Assembly: GCF_001653235.2 (NCBI RefSeq)
Contig: NC_035791.1
Span: 4,092,001-4,156,000, forward strand
Direction of reading: 5' to 3'
Length of the DNA stretch: 64,000 nucleotides
Origin: Pochonia chlamydosporia 170
Taxonomy: Eukaryota; Ascomycota; Sordariomycetes; Hypocreales; Clavicipitaceae
The notes below the pieces were generated by a model. It was not told the DNA's origin. It saw only the letters and a program-made list of their open reading frames with translations, and did no database searches. Shown here piece by piece: positions 23,101 to 35,664 of the stretch. How positions within the stretch are numbered: position 1 is the first letter of the stretch; each line of letters starts with the position of its first letter. Made by a program: the position numbers and the translations under genes.

Positions 23101-24805
23101 AAGGCTACATTTTCTGCGGCACACAGTACCACCGCGAATGTTGGGCGGGCAATACTATTCCTCTCGAAAAAGTTGATGAAGCCAATTGCAACTTCTACTG
23201 CTTGGGAGCTCTGAAACAGATCTGTGGTGGAAACGGAAACAACAATGACGGCACTTACATGTCAGTGTTTGGCGATACCCTCAAGTGGGACGGCAACACA
23301 ACGAAACCCACAACTCCCCCTGGACCGGTAGTTAACCCCGGAGTATCGGGGTATAAGAGCATTGGCTGCTACACTGAGGCAACAGACGGTCGTGCGCTGA
23401 GCCACGGGATCGGCACTGATAAGAAGACGGTGAAGAATTGTGTTGATGGCTGTAAGGCTGGCAACTACATGTATGCTGGTGTAGAATATGGAGGCGAGGT
23501 AAGTTGAGGATGGTTGTGCTACGACGCTGAGCGGTCTACTAATGGCTTCTGTAGTGTTGGTGCGGTAGCGAGCTTTCTGCCGGTGCAGTTCCCGCTCCCG
23601 ACAAGGAGTGTAGCATGACTTGCAATGGTAAGTTGGGAAGATCGGTATTTCCCGAGTCCAATAACTGACGTTCTATAGACAACTCAACCGAGTATTGTGG
23701 TGGCCCCTCTCGTCTCAATGTGTATCAACTTGACGTCGGTAACACCACAACCACAACTTCAACGCCAGTTTCAACACCCATTTCAACACAAGATTCAACC
23801 TCAACGCCGATCACTCCAACAATTTCCACTGCTCCATCCACCCCTACGCCCACTGGTCCAGTCAAGAAGGCAAAGGTCGGAAATTGGAATTACCAGGGTT
23901 GCTGGACGGAAGCAACGAATAGCCGTGCGCTCAATGACCGCATGAATGCAGATGACACGATGACACTCGAGTTGTGCGCCAAATTCTGCGATGGCCTAAC
24001 ATACTTTGGCGTAGAGTACGGACGAGAATGCTACTGTGGCAACGAGCTGCAGGCAGGCAGTGTCAAAGCTGACAACCAGGACGACTGCAACTTCCCATGC
24101 CCTGGCGATCCAACGGAATTTTGTGGTGCTGGCGTAAGACTGGAGCTTTACAAATATGCGGCACCTAACTCTTCATCTACCTCGTCCAGTGCCTCTCCTG
24201 GTGGTGAGAACGGTCAACTCCCTACAACATCAGCCCTTACAACCCCCTCGGCGACCGAGCCGGCTGTGATTACTTCTAGCCCAGTTGATTCCGCGGCTAG
24301 TTCAGCGACCGATTCGCCCACATCAACTGACACCTCTTTGCCGGACAATTCATCTACACCCGCTGCAAGCACAAACCTCGAAAGCACCTCAGACGTACCA
24401 TCATCTACTGAGACCACAACAGCAGCAGCTACGCCAACTCCCACGGGGCCAGTTATCTCTGAGGGCAACGCCAACTTCACTTACTACGCTTGTGTGGCGG
24501 AGCCATCAGTCGGCCGGCTTCTTGACAACCAAGTTCTCAACGCGGACAACATGACGATTGAGATGTGCCTTGGCAACTGCTACAAATACAACTATGCAGG
24601 TGTTGAATACGGCCGAGAATGCTGGTGTGGTGATGCATTGAATTTGGCTGGTGGTGAAGGGGGCAACCCTGGAAAGAACGTTACCGACACGGAGTGTGAC
24701 TTCTTATGCCCTGGCAACAGCACGGAATACTGTGGCGCTGGGGTAAGACTCAGTCTGTATTCTCACAGAAATATAACAAAGAGACTGGACTGGTCGATCC
24801 TTTGA
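20139..24805 (+). CDS. Giant secreted protein: PQQ-type beta-propeller, Ig-like region and four WSC domains
   Basis: Exons 20139-20257, 20348-23498, 23555-23627 and 23679-24805 (introns 90, 56 and 51 nt) give 1489 residues. A signal peptide (residues 1-22) is followed by 'TITWGGDNSRAGYQ', typical of quinoprotein-type propellers. Residues about 30-570 contain PQQ-like blades ('VYFATTQNNVYKLDAKTGE', 'GWIIGWDKTSGKIV', 'GIVYVGTTQGYVYGFG'). Residues about 570-950 resemble Ig-like/ASH-type beta-sandwich repeats ('VDFGGV', 'LTFKKAV', 'FSFGNVTENTSKSL'). Four cysteine-rich WSC domains follow (starting G-C-Y-K, G-C-Y-T, G-C-W-T and Y-A-C-V; each with C-W-C-G/C-Y-C-G or a variant), spaced by Ser/Thr/Pro-rich linkers likely to be O-glycosylated. 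No transmembrane segment or GPI signal at the end, so probably secreted or wall-bound. WSC domains bind glycans. Enzymatic activity of the propeller is not established. Confidence 0.88.
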
Positions 24806-25416
24806 GGTTGAGGACCTTGGCGCGGGCTTCTTTGATTGGCGTTGGAAGATTTGTTTTTATAGATGGCACACACACGGCACATACTGATTCCGTACTTTAT
24901 TTGTATATAGTAAGTCGCTAATGAGCGCGGTTCATACTTGGCATACATTTACAACTAGACACATTCCAAATTTGTATTATCTCTCAATAGAAAAGCAGGC
25001 ATTGTTAGGGTGGAATGAAATAATTGCGATACAAAGTATCTCCATCATTGCATTTCGTGAAATGTAGTCAATCTTTGGTAGGACTAAACTCATAGCTGAA
25101 CCTGTCATCTTGCAAATTCGCACACTGACATCCAACTGCAGAATTAAAACAAAGTACAAGAGATGAAGAAAATATGAAATAACAAATTATCAAGTCGCTT
25201 TTGTCCGGCACATCCATCCTAGCAAGCTGCCGTCATCGTGTATTCTAAACCCATCCCTATGCGATGCTCAAATCAAACTGGTATCTCATGCCATCTGGCC
25301 ATCATAACAAACATCAAGAAAATGTGAAAAGATGAAAGAAAAACAAGAAAGAAGAAGAAGGTAAAAACATGAAAAGAAAAAGGTATCATGAAATCCAACG
25401 CTTCTTTCCCACTGTT
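24806..25416. other. Convergent intergenic gap with a polypurine tract
   Basis: Lies between the stops of two converging genes, so it holds two 3' ends. A polypurine run of A and G with few pyrimidines lies at about 25316-25383 on the plus strand. No coding frame is supported. Confidence 0.5.
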
Positions 25417-26871
25417 TCAGTGTGACCGCCCCAACAACTTCCCCCTCGCAACCTTTTGCGCAAGTCTATGCGCAAAACCGCCCTGATCAGAAGCAGTCGC
25501 GCTCTTCTCCTTGCTACCACCATCCTTTATGCCGAGAATCTGAGCCAGAATCTTTGACTTTTGCGTCCCCTGTGCTTCTTCCAGTGCGACCAGAGCCTCT
25601 CTAACCGACTCTGCATATTCCTCAGTGTAAAAGTTCCCGTCCTTGATCTCGCCCAAGATCAAGGGGAGACTAATTCTCGACAGGGTAGGTATATCAGCGA
25701 GATGCAGACCAGAGTAGACGGACCAATCTCGCGGCTGTATGGCGACGGAGTCATCGTCCAGCGCCTCATAGTAATTCGGTAACTCGTCATTATCCTTTGG
25801 CGAAGGAACACTGTACCCCGGCGGCGGCCGAGAAGCAAGTTCCGCCATTCTCTCCTGAGAAACAATCTCCAGACCATTGCTCGTATCTTGCAGTTGCTGC
25901 ATGCGACCTGCAAGAGCAGCATCCGCCTGCAGCATATCCATGATAGCAAGACTCGCCTGCGCTTGGTGCCGCGACGCTTCCTGCGGATTGCTCACCTGCA
26001 ACACACTCAGTAGCTTCGTGATTGTGAATTCCACCATGCTGATCCTATTTGCATCCTTGGCCAAACTCCTCGCGTACCGCTGCACCATCTCCTCCACACT
26101 AACACCCAGCTCATCCGCCTGCATGACCAAACTCTCCAACCGGGCTTCCAACTCCGAAATCGTCAATATCGAAGCCGTAAGTACTGCAATAAGCACATCC
26201 AGCTCAATCATCTGCGCTCGCTGCGGATACTCCAGCGTCCCGTTGTCAACTCTCCGCAGAAACTTGTGCAGCAGCTGCGCCGTCATTTTAAACGACTTTA
26301 CTTCATAGTGAACTTTTCTCAAGGGTGCGGTACGCCCCGTCGGCGAAGTATTTAATTCCTCCAAGTCGCATTGCGCTTGACACGACGCTGCGATGAGACC
26401 GATCAACGCATCTGCAACTGTGAGCGGGGATGATTCCGCGCCGGAGGGAACAGAGGTTGAGACTCGGCGGTATGAGGCGAAAGGGCTGAGGTTGCTGTCT
26501 GTAGAGGAGCGAGAGGAGTGGTTTGCTGAGACGGCTAGGGAGTGGCGTCTGCTGGATGGGTTGGAGGATTCTCCTGTCAGGCCGGCGGATGCGGGATCGA
26601 GGTGTAAGTACATGTTTGGAAGGCGTGGAGTTTTATCTTTGGTTGTTGATGGAGGAGAGAGGAAGGATGTGAAGGAGCTGGAGAGCTTCTTATGGTTTTG
26701 TTTGGCAGCCGGTTGAGGTGTGGTTTCTTGCGTATCGATGTTGGTGGCTTCGCTGGATGGCATGGCAGGGGTCGGAGAGGCTTTGGATTTCGACTTGGAT
26801 TTTGATGGAGACGGTTTTCGGACGGTGACGGGCAGCATGGCGTATGCCGGTGCTCCTAGTGGATTGTTCAT
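25417..26871 (-). CDS. Hypothetical protein with a helical central domain, disordered N-terminus
   Basis: Single exon of 484 residues, starting at the first in-frame ATG (26871); the open frame continues upstream to 27072 but without an ATG. Residues 1-150 are rich in Ser, Pro, Thr and Lys and look disordered. From about 155 a helical, leucine- and alanine-rich region begins ('TVADALIGLIAASCQAQ', 'VLIAVLTASILTISELEARL'), resembling the N-terminal helical domains found in many fungal STAND and related proteins. A proline-tyrosine stretch ('RPPPGYSVPSP') and a segment 'YSGLHLADIPTLSRISLPL' follow, with a basic C-terminus. Probably cytosolic; function unknown. I recognise no catalytic motif. Codon use is typical of a real gene, and no introns are needed. 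Confidence 0.75.
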   Translation of the reverse strand: MNNPLGAPAYAMLPVTVRKPSPSKSKSKSKASPTPAMPSSEATNIDTQETTPQPAAKQNHKKLSSSFTSFLSPPSTTKDKTPRLPNMYLHLDPASAGLTGESSNPSSRRHSLAVSANHSSRSSTDSNLSPFASYRRVSTSVPSGAESSPLTVADALIGLIAASCQAQCDLEELNTSPTGRTAPLRKVHYEVKSFKMTAQLLHKFLRRVDNGTLEYPQRAQMIELDVLIAVLTASILTISELEARLESLVMQADELGVSVEEMVQRYARSLAKDANRISMVEFTITKLLSVLQVSNPQEASRHQAQASLAIMDMLQADAALAGRMQQLQDTSNGLEIVSQERMAELASRPPPGYSVPSPKDNDELPNYYEALDDDSVAIQPRDWSVYSGLHLADIPTLSRISLPLILGEIKDGNFYTEEYAESVREALVALEEAQGTQKSKILAQILGIKDGGSKEKSATASDQGGFAHRLAQKVARGKLLGRSH

Positions 26872-29040
26872 GGTTGCCTGGGGCTCAGCTTCGCCTTGGA
26901 GTTGTATGCAAGCCGCCTCACTGGCCTGGTGATGGAGTATCGGGTGCTCGATGTCCGTGGGATTCTCGTCTTGTATGCTTGTCGGGATAGGTCGTGTAAT
27001 TTGTATTGTGTTTATGGTTTCGGTTTGAGTATTAATACCCGTGGTTATAAGTTGCGTGTTATGTAGAGTCAAGGTTGTGTAAGTCGAGTTGAGGATGTAT
27101 TAATAACAAGACCGGATAGTATGGCAAGATGTTATAAGTGTGAAAAAGACAAGAATTATAAAAACAAGTCACACAACACATCGAAGCAAATCACTCAGCC
27201 TTATAACCTCCCATCAAAGTGATACGTTCCTCGCATCCAGGCAACATGACCGCCGCGCAAACTCCCCAATCAAGCGACACACGGACCAAGAACACCAGAC
27301 TAATTCGTATAATTAAAAAAATCAGTAAGCCTAAAACGCCATTGCCCAAAAGAAACACCGGAATTCTGCCCATCTGAGCGAAAAAAAAGAAACACAGTCA
27401 TCGTCATCGCCATAACGAGTCTTGGTGGAGCTTGCTAGATTTGCGTCTTCTCTTCGCGTCTTCCTCGTCATCTCCACGTTGATGGTTTCTGGGGAGCCCC
27501 ACAGACTGCAGGGATGTTTTCTTCGTCAAAGAGTTTGACTTGCCTTGTGGTTGGGGACTCGACGGTTTGGTAGGCCAGCTCATGGCGCGTGTTGAGTCAA
27601 TAGCCCCGTTGTGAGTCAACCGGGGGCAAGCCACCAATCTAAACCACTTTGGAGCAAACTTGCACACGCACCTCTATGGGGTCAGTGAGGGTTACACCAA
27701 GGTTGACGTCTGTTGCGAACGTGAGATTTTCGAGCTTGTTTCGTCGCCTGGTTTCGGGAGAATCCGAGTTAGGCATTCAGATGCAGGCGTTTTCGCTGCC
27801 GTGATCGTGATGCCTGGGCAGGATGCGCTTTGCTGCTGATACTTTACGGTACTGTACGTTCAACACGAGCAATTGCGAAAAGAGAGACAGACGATAAAGA
27901 GGCGCATCTAGTAATGTCGAGTGACTGACCTGCACAGCCGCGTTAACAGAAACTAACTTCGGGTTCTTTATCCGGCGCATTCCCACGTCAGCTGCGGCTC
28001 GGTACTAACAATCCCCAATGGCATTTTCACGGCAACCGTTCCCGTGCGGGCTCGTTGGTTTGGGCTATTGAAATCCGATGGGCTTGTGGTGGTCGTCGCC
28101 AGGCCGAACCTTGATGGGAACAAGCGCCGTTGAATCCAAAAGGGTTGGCAGCCATGATGGCACGTTGACTTCATCTGCATGTTGAACGTCTGGTTTCGGA
28201 ACACCAGTAACTACGAGCTATTTTCCGAACTTTGCCTAAATCACAGTGATCGAATCAATTGATGCCAATAAATGGACCAGGCCAAGAAACAAACCGCGCA
28301 ACTTTACAGCATCGTATATTCTCGTATGCCCGTGTAACGAGCGGACGTCTCCCGAAGGAGCAGTTTGAGCGTGACTACGACGGATGACTGGCGTCCAATG
28401 ACTTCTGTTTGCTTAATGTTCGTCTCCCTCATTCGCGCGAACCATTTCCTACGGACCGAATTCCGCCTCCTTGCATCACATTCCTTGTCTTGTGCTGGTA
28501 GACTCATCGGCTTGCAGGCAGTGTCCGGGGCTCTCCGACACATTTCGCGCCGAGTCTCGACTACGAAAAGATTCGTTTGATGCTACCGTCAGGGTAGTGC
28601 GAGGAAAACACGTCACAAATATGAGACACAGCTGTTGAATGAAATCCATTATATTCCTTCCATCAACTATCCTATTCCGAGAAAACAACCCTGCAGCATG
28701 TCTACCGATGAAACCATTCCCTCCTTCCTTGTTGGGCTCTCCGGTTGAACCCAATTCACGATTAAGCTTTTGTCTTGGCCACATTTCCCTCCAGATTGGA
28801 TTAGCTTCTGTCGGTTCGTCGTGGCAGTGCGGCCCCCAAAATCCATGTCAGATGTGGAGATGCCTTGCGAAAGAGTCATAAGGCATAACATAACGGCAGT
28901 GTAAAGATTTGAGACACAGAGAGGCATAGAGACATCACGACTGGCATGGGGCAGAGATCGGAGGATGGGCATTGCAATCAAAGGACCGTGACTGGTGTTG
29001 TGCGGAATTGGAATTAACCGCATGAGAGGAGGGATAGGTG
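26872..29040. other. Intergenic region, nothing supported
   Basis: About 2.2 kb between two minus-strand genes, mostly the upstream region of the 484-residue hypothetical gene. It contains a 60-codon minus-strand frame (27191-27373) with a hydrophobic middle, which is too short and isolated to call. No RNA gene or repeat was recognised. Confidence 0.45.
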
Positions 29041-29472
29041 CTAACGGTATCTGTACGAAGAAGTGCTACGTTGACGGTTGTTGTTCGATGGGCGACAGAA
29101 TGAGCATGGCCCAGCGACAGATCGAACAACAGCGCCGTCTTTGTTCGATGGATTCCTGTCCGGCCTCGCCATACTATGGGTCGAAATGTAGTCGAATTCA
29201 TAGGCACTGCGAACCCCATGGCATTGATTGCACGTGAACATCCAGCCAAGGTATCTGAAAAGTTTCACCAGCTGGTAAGAGTCCAACCTGTACTTTGCGA
29301 TGGCCCTCTGAAGGGATTGGGTAGTATGAAAGTCTAGCATGCCGTCAGACGGATAATAATAGCTGAGGTCTTCCTCATCGGCGGCTGCCAGAACTCTCCT
29401 TATGTCACCGTCAAGGTCGGCATACCTAATCCTTTCGGAGTGGCCGATTTGAATGGTACCGTGATGCGACAT
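29041..29472 (-). CDS. Small hypothetical protein with paired CxxC motifs
   Basis: Single-exon frame of 143 residues with a proper ATG at 29472 and third-position use typical of coding DNA. It has an acidic/Tyr patch ('DLSYYYPSDGMLDFHTT'), a helical part ('LVKLFRYLGWMFTC'), then C-N-Q-C-H-G and, 45 residues later, G-P-C-S-F-C. The four cysteines could form a zinc-ribbon-like site. The C-terminus is Ser/Arg/Asn rich. I do not recognise the family. It may have further exons downstream. The call rests on codon pattern and motif only, so moderate confidence. Confidence 0.45.
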   Translation of the reverse strand: MSHHGTIQIGHSERIRYADLDGDIRRVLAAADEEDLSYYYPSDGMLDFHTTQSLQRAIAKYRLDSYQLVKLFRYLGWMFTCNQCHGVRSAYEFDYISTHSMARPDRNPSNKDGAVVRSVAGPCSFCRPSNNNRQRSTSSYRYR

Positions 29473-31737
29473 GCTGATGTTTGCTGATGTGTGATGTTCT
29501 GTGATGAGTATGGGATGTAGACTATCGGTATTGAGAATCGCTTGCGTGCTCTAGCATTGTAGATTCCTGAAGGGGTCGATTGGGTGTTTAAATATTTGAA
29601 AAGAAAGATATCAAAGAGGTCATTTCGTCTTGAGTTTGGCATCGTAGTCGGATTTGTGAATAGTTCGAATGAACTTGCTCGCATGAAGTTAAGCACACTG
29701 AGCGCTGAGCTGTTGAACAGTTACGCAGACGAGAAAATTTGGCGAGTTTGGTGAGAAGATGGAGGGAGTGCGGGTGTTGATCACAATGAATTAATATCAA
29801 TTACGAATTGGAGACGATGCTCAACAGGATGCTATTCTTGGATTGTCCAAAATCATAAGACCAAATGCCCGGGAACTTGTTAGACTGTCGGCCCTCTGTT
29901 CGCAAGTTTCCCGACTCGCGTGTATGAGATGAATACTATGTGATATTAGAACCCGGATTGCGTCGCCTCTTTGTCCAACGGTAACGGGACGAAACGTCGC
30001 TGTGATTTTTGATCAATATACCAATCGAGATACTCTTGACATGAGAAAAGAACTCGCCCAGAGTTGACCACGTGTCCTGCGAAGGCGGCTTCGAACAATA
30101 CAACGAAGCCTGAATAGACTATTTGAACACATCGCTGTCTGTCTTGCTGTTTTCAGCGTCAGAAAGGGGCCCATACGATCTAAGCACAACTAGTAATATA
30201 CTTTCGGAGAGGGTGTGTCCTGAAGTTGGAGGTTTTCGTCCTTGGGTCTGTCAGCAGATGGCAACAGGGCTGCACATCTTGTAAATTTGCTGAGGCATTT
30301 CCAACTTCAAAGGTGAACAAACGAAAAGTACGCTATACAAGAAAGAACTCCATACACAAAGCATTATTTTGTATTCTGTGACATGTTTGCGCATTCAGAG
30401 TTCTTGGTAGGAGTTAAAACGGTTCGTGGTACGTAGACGTAATGTGCATGCTAGAGCAACGGACGACGGCGCAGACAGTACCACACAAATCCTAGTCTCG
30501 CAGTCACTGGACATGAAATTATTTTGCGTCATTGAATACGCTTCTTTGTGCCAGGGGAGCCGTGATGTTCAGGTTGTAAATCTTCATGTTAAATGAACAA
30601 GAGCTGAAGGTAGCGACGGCCACCATGTTCGGTAGCATACTGCGCATTGCGCACCTGGTACTCATAGTATGGTCAAATGACGGAGAGGAAACTGTTTTCA
30701 ACAAAGATACGTATTGTACAGCAACTTCTCCTGACAATTCACTCTCTTTCGTCTCGAGTTCGCTTAAGACCAGTCAGCAACTGTGCTGGTGGCAGTCAGA
30801 AACCTTACCAAGAACATAAAACGACTTATAAATTGCTTCTTATACCATTCGGATGCAAGTTGTCTCCAACTAGCTTCAATATCGAAGCTATCGGCACGGC
30901 GCCGCTTTCAAGTCCGGTGTCGCGGGACATGGGTATATGTGAAGTCGCACCGCAAAATCAGTGATCAGATCAATGCACAGCTCCAGGATGGTATCCATTG
31001 ATGCCGATAAATCTGGATACAGAGAGAACACGCTGCACTTTCGTCTGGGCTGGTGGTGCCTCTTCAATAGCTGGCTGTTGTTCACTGTTCTGTATCTCAT
31101 CCGGGGGAACTCTGTCAGTGCTCAATTTCGAAGGATTCACAGCCAACGCGGACAGCAAGACAAGCTGTCAGTGATTCTATTGACGGAATAATCGCAAAGA
31201 TTTCTACCATTTCCATCAGCCAATTTGTTCTCTGCGGCTGAATGACTGAGAAGCGTCCATTGTAATCCGACATAGGTTACGGAGTCGCATCCAGCAGGAA
31301 TGGAGATTGCAGAAGAGGATGCAGCACATTGAAATGGGTAATAAATGGATGCTAATCTGGATGAAATATGCTACTTTTGTAATATGACAACGACTTGATG
31401 GAATTGTTTGCTCATCGCTGCCCCTCCTCTCCCCTCCTCTCCCCTCCCCTTCCAAATCGCGTGCCTTCCTTCATGACAGGGATGTGGCTGATCTTCCCGC
31501 TTTTAGCACGTCTTGGCAAAATCAAGGGGCAACCAGTTGACCAGCCTTGACATGGACTAAACATGACATGACACCAGACAGATTGCGGAGTCGAAAAGCC
31601 AAGGGGAATTCGACATCAACAGTTTCATAACAGTCTGACTAAACGTCAGAGCTATGAGGCTACTTCATCAATGACCGCCACATAAAAATCTCACCCAAGT
31701 CGCTCTCTTTTTTCCCTTCCGTCTCCCCTCACCAGCC
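29473..31737. other. Intergenic region upstream of the GH47 gene
   Basis: About 2.3 kb without a supported gene. It contains the divergent upstream regions of the small CxxC gene and of the GH47 mannosidase. A CT-rich decamer repeat lies at 31421-31450, and the last 50 bases before the GH47 start are pyrimidine rich. Confidence 0.5.
31421..31450 (+). repeat. CCCCTCCTCT tandem repeat
   Basis: Two exact copies of the decamer CCCCTCCTCT (31421-31440) followed by a variant copy CCCCTCCCCT (31441-31450). It is a pyrimidine-rich simple repeat about 290 bp upstream of the GH47 start, and may be a promoter CT-element. Confidence 0.8.
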
Positions 31738-33552
<1,815 letters not shown>

Positions 33553-33690
33553 TTCTACATCGACAACTTAAACACATAACGAATTATAAACCCCAAATAA
33601 AAAGAGGTTCGAAAAACGTAAATTATTCACTGAGAATCCAAATAGTCCATCACCATCAGCAATCTAGACACCACTCAGCTATCCCCATAC

Positions 33691-34084
33691 CTATGATTGA
33701 CTTCCCTCCTCAAACTGCCCCTTCACAATCCCAGACGCATAAATCGCACTCCAAACCCTATCATTCCACTCACTACACCGACAAATAGGACTCGACCCCC
33801 CGGACAAAGGCGTCGACCCGTACTGCGTGTCCGGCGGATCAACCCCCCGGCAGATATTCTCCAACATGTAAATCTCAAAGTCGCTGATCACGCCCATCGG
33901 CGTCGTCATGTCGAACCTTCAGCATCTCGCCCCGCGAGTTGAAGACCAGTTTGCCGCCGGCGTTGACCGAGCCACGCACGTCCATCAGCATGCCGGCGCC
34001 GTCGGTGCCGGTCTGCACGAAGACGCCGTAGTGGAGACAGTTGCCGACGCCGAAGCGGACTTCGTAGATGGTGAAGCTGGCCAT
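33691..34084 (-). pseudogene. Small conserved-type gene interrupted by an apparent +1 frameshift
   Basis: Two overlapping minus-strand frames look like one protein. Frame A (ATG at 34084) reads 'MASFTIYEVRFGVGNCLHYGVFVQ' in part, up to '...GEMLKVR', then runs into a stop at 33875. Frame B (33909-33691) continues with 'MTTPMGVISDFEIYMLENICRGV', 'DPPDTQYG', 'PICRCSEWNDRVW' and ends 'EEGSQS'. The pattern (beta-strand start, then P-P-x-x-Q and R-C-x-E-W) is like small fungal hypothetical proteins of about 130 residues. The two parts differ by one base around 33900-33915, and no intron of acceptable length with GT-AG corrects it. Either a real frameshift (pseudogene) or a sequencing error. No function assigned. 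Confidence 0.5.
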
Positions 34085-35664
34085 GATGTTTTTGCGGGCG
34101 GAGGGTTTTGTTTAAGGGTTGGTTCGGTGTCGCATTTCGTGGTTCGTGGGTTTGGTGGTGAGTGTTGGTTCGCGCTGGGACTGGAAGCTACAGCCCTGTA
34201 ACGTCTTGGCGCAAATCGACTTGAGAAGAGACGAGAGTCGATGTAGTTGCAACTACTTATGGGGGTCTGGTGCGGATGTAAGGGATTCGGCGCCAGAGGT
34301 GTGCCGGCCGCTCAGACACGAGTAGCAATATTCTTCGAGGCTGAATAAGGTGTCTACGATTTGTGCTGTCGAGGGAAACATCTAAAATAGGGTCGACGTA
34401 CTCAAAGATTGTATCCCGACTCGACAAAACGAATGATTCAGCAGGTGACAAATGCGAGCGACCTCACAACCATCCTGATTAACACTCTCCCCAACACCAT
34501 TCACTCGGGTCTGAACGATACCAAAAAACATCTCATGAGAAACATGTCAGCGCCACTCACCCACGCCTGATTTGCACGCTTGCACACCCCCAGGAAACAC
34601 AACATGTACAATGATACACTCGCAGGCATTGATACGCCCACAACCACTGTCCGCGAAAAGGAAGAAGGGAGAAAATAGATGCAAATTGAGACCGGAATGC
34701 ACTCCCGCTGCTTGGCATGGTGCATGAGGGGACCTCGCCACTGCTGTGTAAGGCGGCAGTAAAACCCGTCGTGTAACCAGGAGAGCATGGCGATGACGGA
34801 ATAGAATCTGCGCGGAGCCGGGAGTGGCCCCTAGCCGGAAGGATGTCTGTGATGTTAATCTGCATGAAGGGTGTTTTATATGAATCTTTGTGATGCGGAT
34901 ATGCGCGCCGCATATTCGTGCGCGGAAAGCAGCAGAATTTTTGTTTGAAGCAGATCCCGACGTGAAATTGTGGGAGCGAAGATAACCCGTGCCTCGTTGT
35001 TGGAAGTAACACGCATAACAGAATAGTTTTCTCTTGGAGGAGACAACAAAAATCTTCCGGCAGTGAACCCGACAGCTTGACCGATGCGGTCGAATGATTC
35101 CCATGCAGTAGCAGGGTATGGGGACGCCACAGCGGTCCCGGGCACTGCGTTTTCAACACTTCATTTTCTCTGCACTGATCCCACCGACTGGATGTGCCAA
35201 GTCTGTGGGCAACGAACGAAATTGCGTTGCTGGTCTTGTTGCCGCAAATATGGGCTGACTCTAGGGAGATGCTTGAGTCTTGCGTTCGTGGCCTGGTCTG
35301 TGATGGGAAGCGACCCTGGACGATCTGGATCTGGGGTACAGTTCTGTTGGATGATTATTTATTGCTGGGTATGTGCCACAAGGAGGCTGTAGCTTGACGT
35401 ATGAGTGAACGTCGTGGGTGCGTGTGATATATGGCCGATAACCCGAAGTTGTGTTCCTGGTTCATTGGTCTACCGAGTGGTGAAAGCCGATAGCCTAGTC
35501 AGGTCAAGAGAGAAACTTGGATGAGCGAACTGGAAGAAATTTGAGCTTGTACTGACCGACTGGAATGCTGGCTAGACGAACTTGTAGTGTGCCTTGGTAC
35601 ACCGTAGTGTGATTCCAACTTGCTTCCACTTGTACTCGCACTCCGAACCATCCCATCGTGTCAT
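34085..35664. other. Intergenic region, nothing supported
   Basis: About 1.6 kb. Several overlapping minus-strand frames of 90-200 codons occupy 34500-35160, but they lie in three frames at once with no motif or codon bias, so none is called. It includes the 3' end of the next minus-strand gene. Confidence 0.45.

Noticed and set aside
27191..27373. 60-codon minus-strand frame with a hydrophobic middle
   Set aside because: Too short and isolated, no neighbour or signal to support it.
34547..35159. Overlapping minus-strand frames of 90-200 codons
   Set aside because: Open in several frames at once, no coding bias or recognisable motif.
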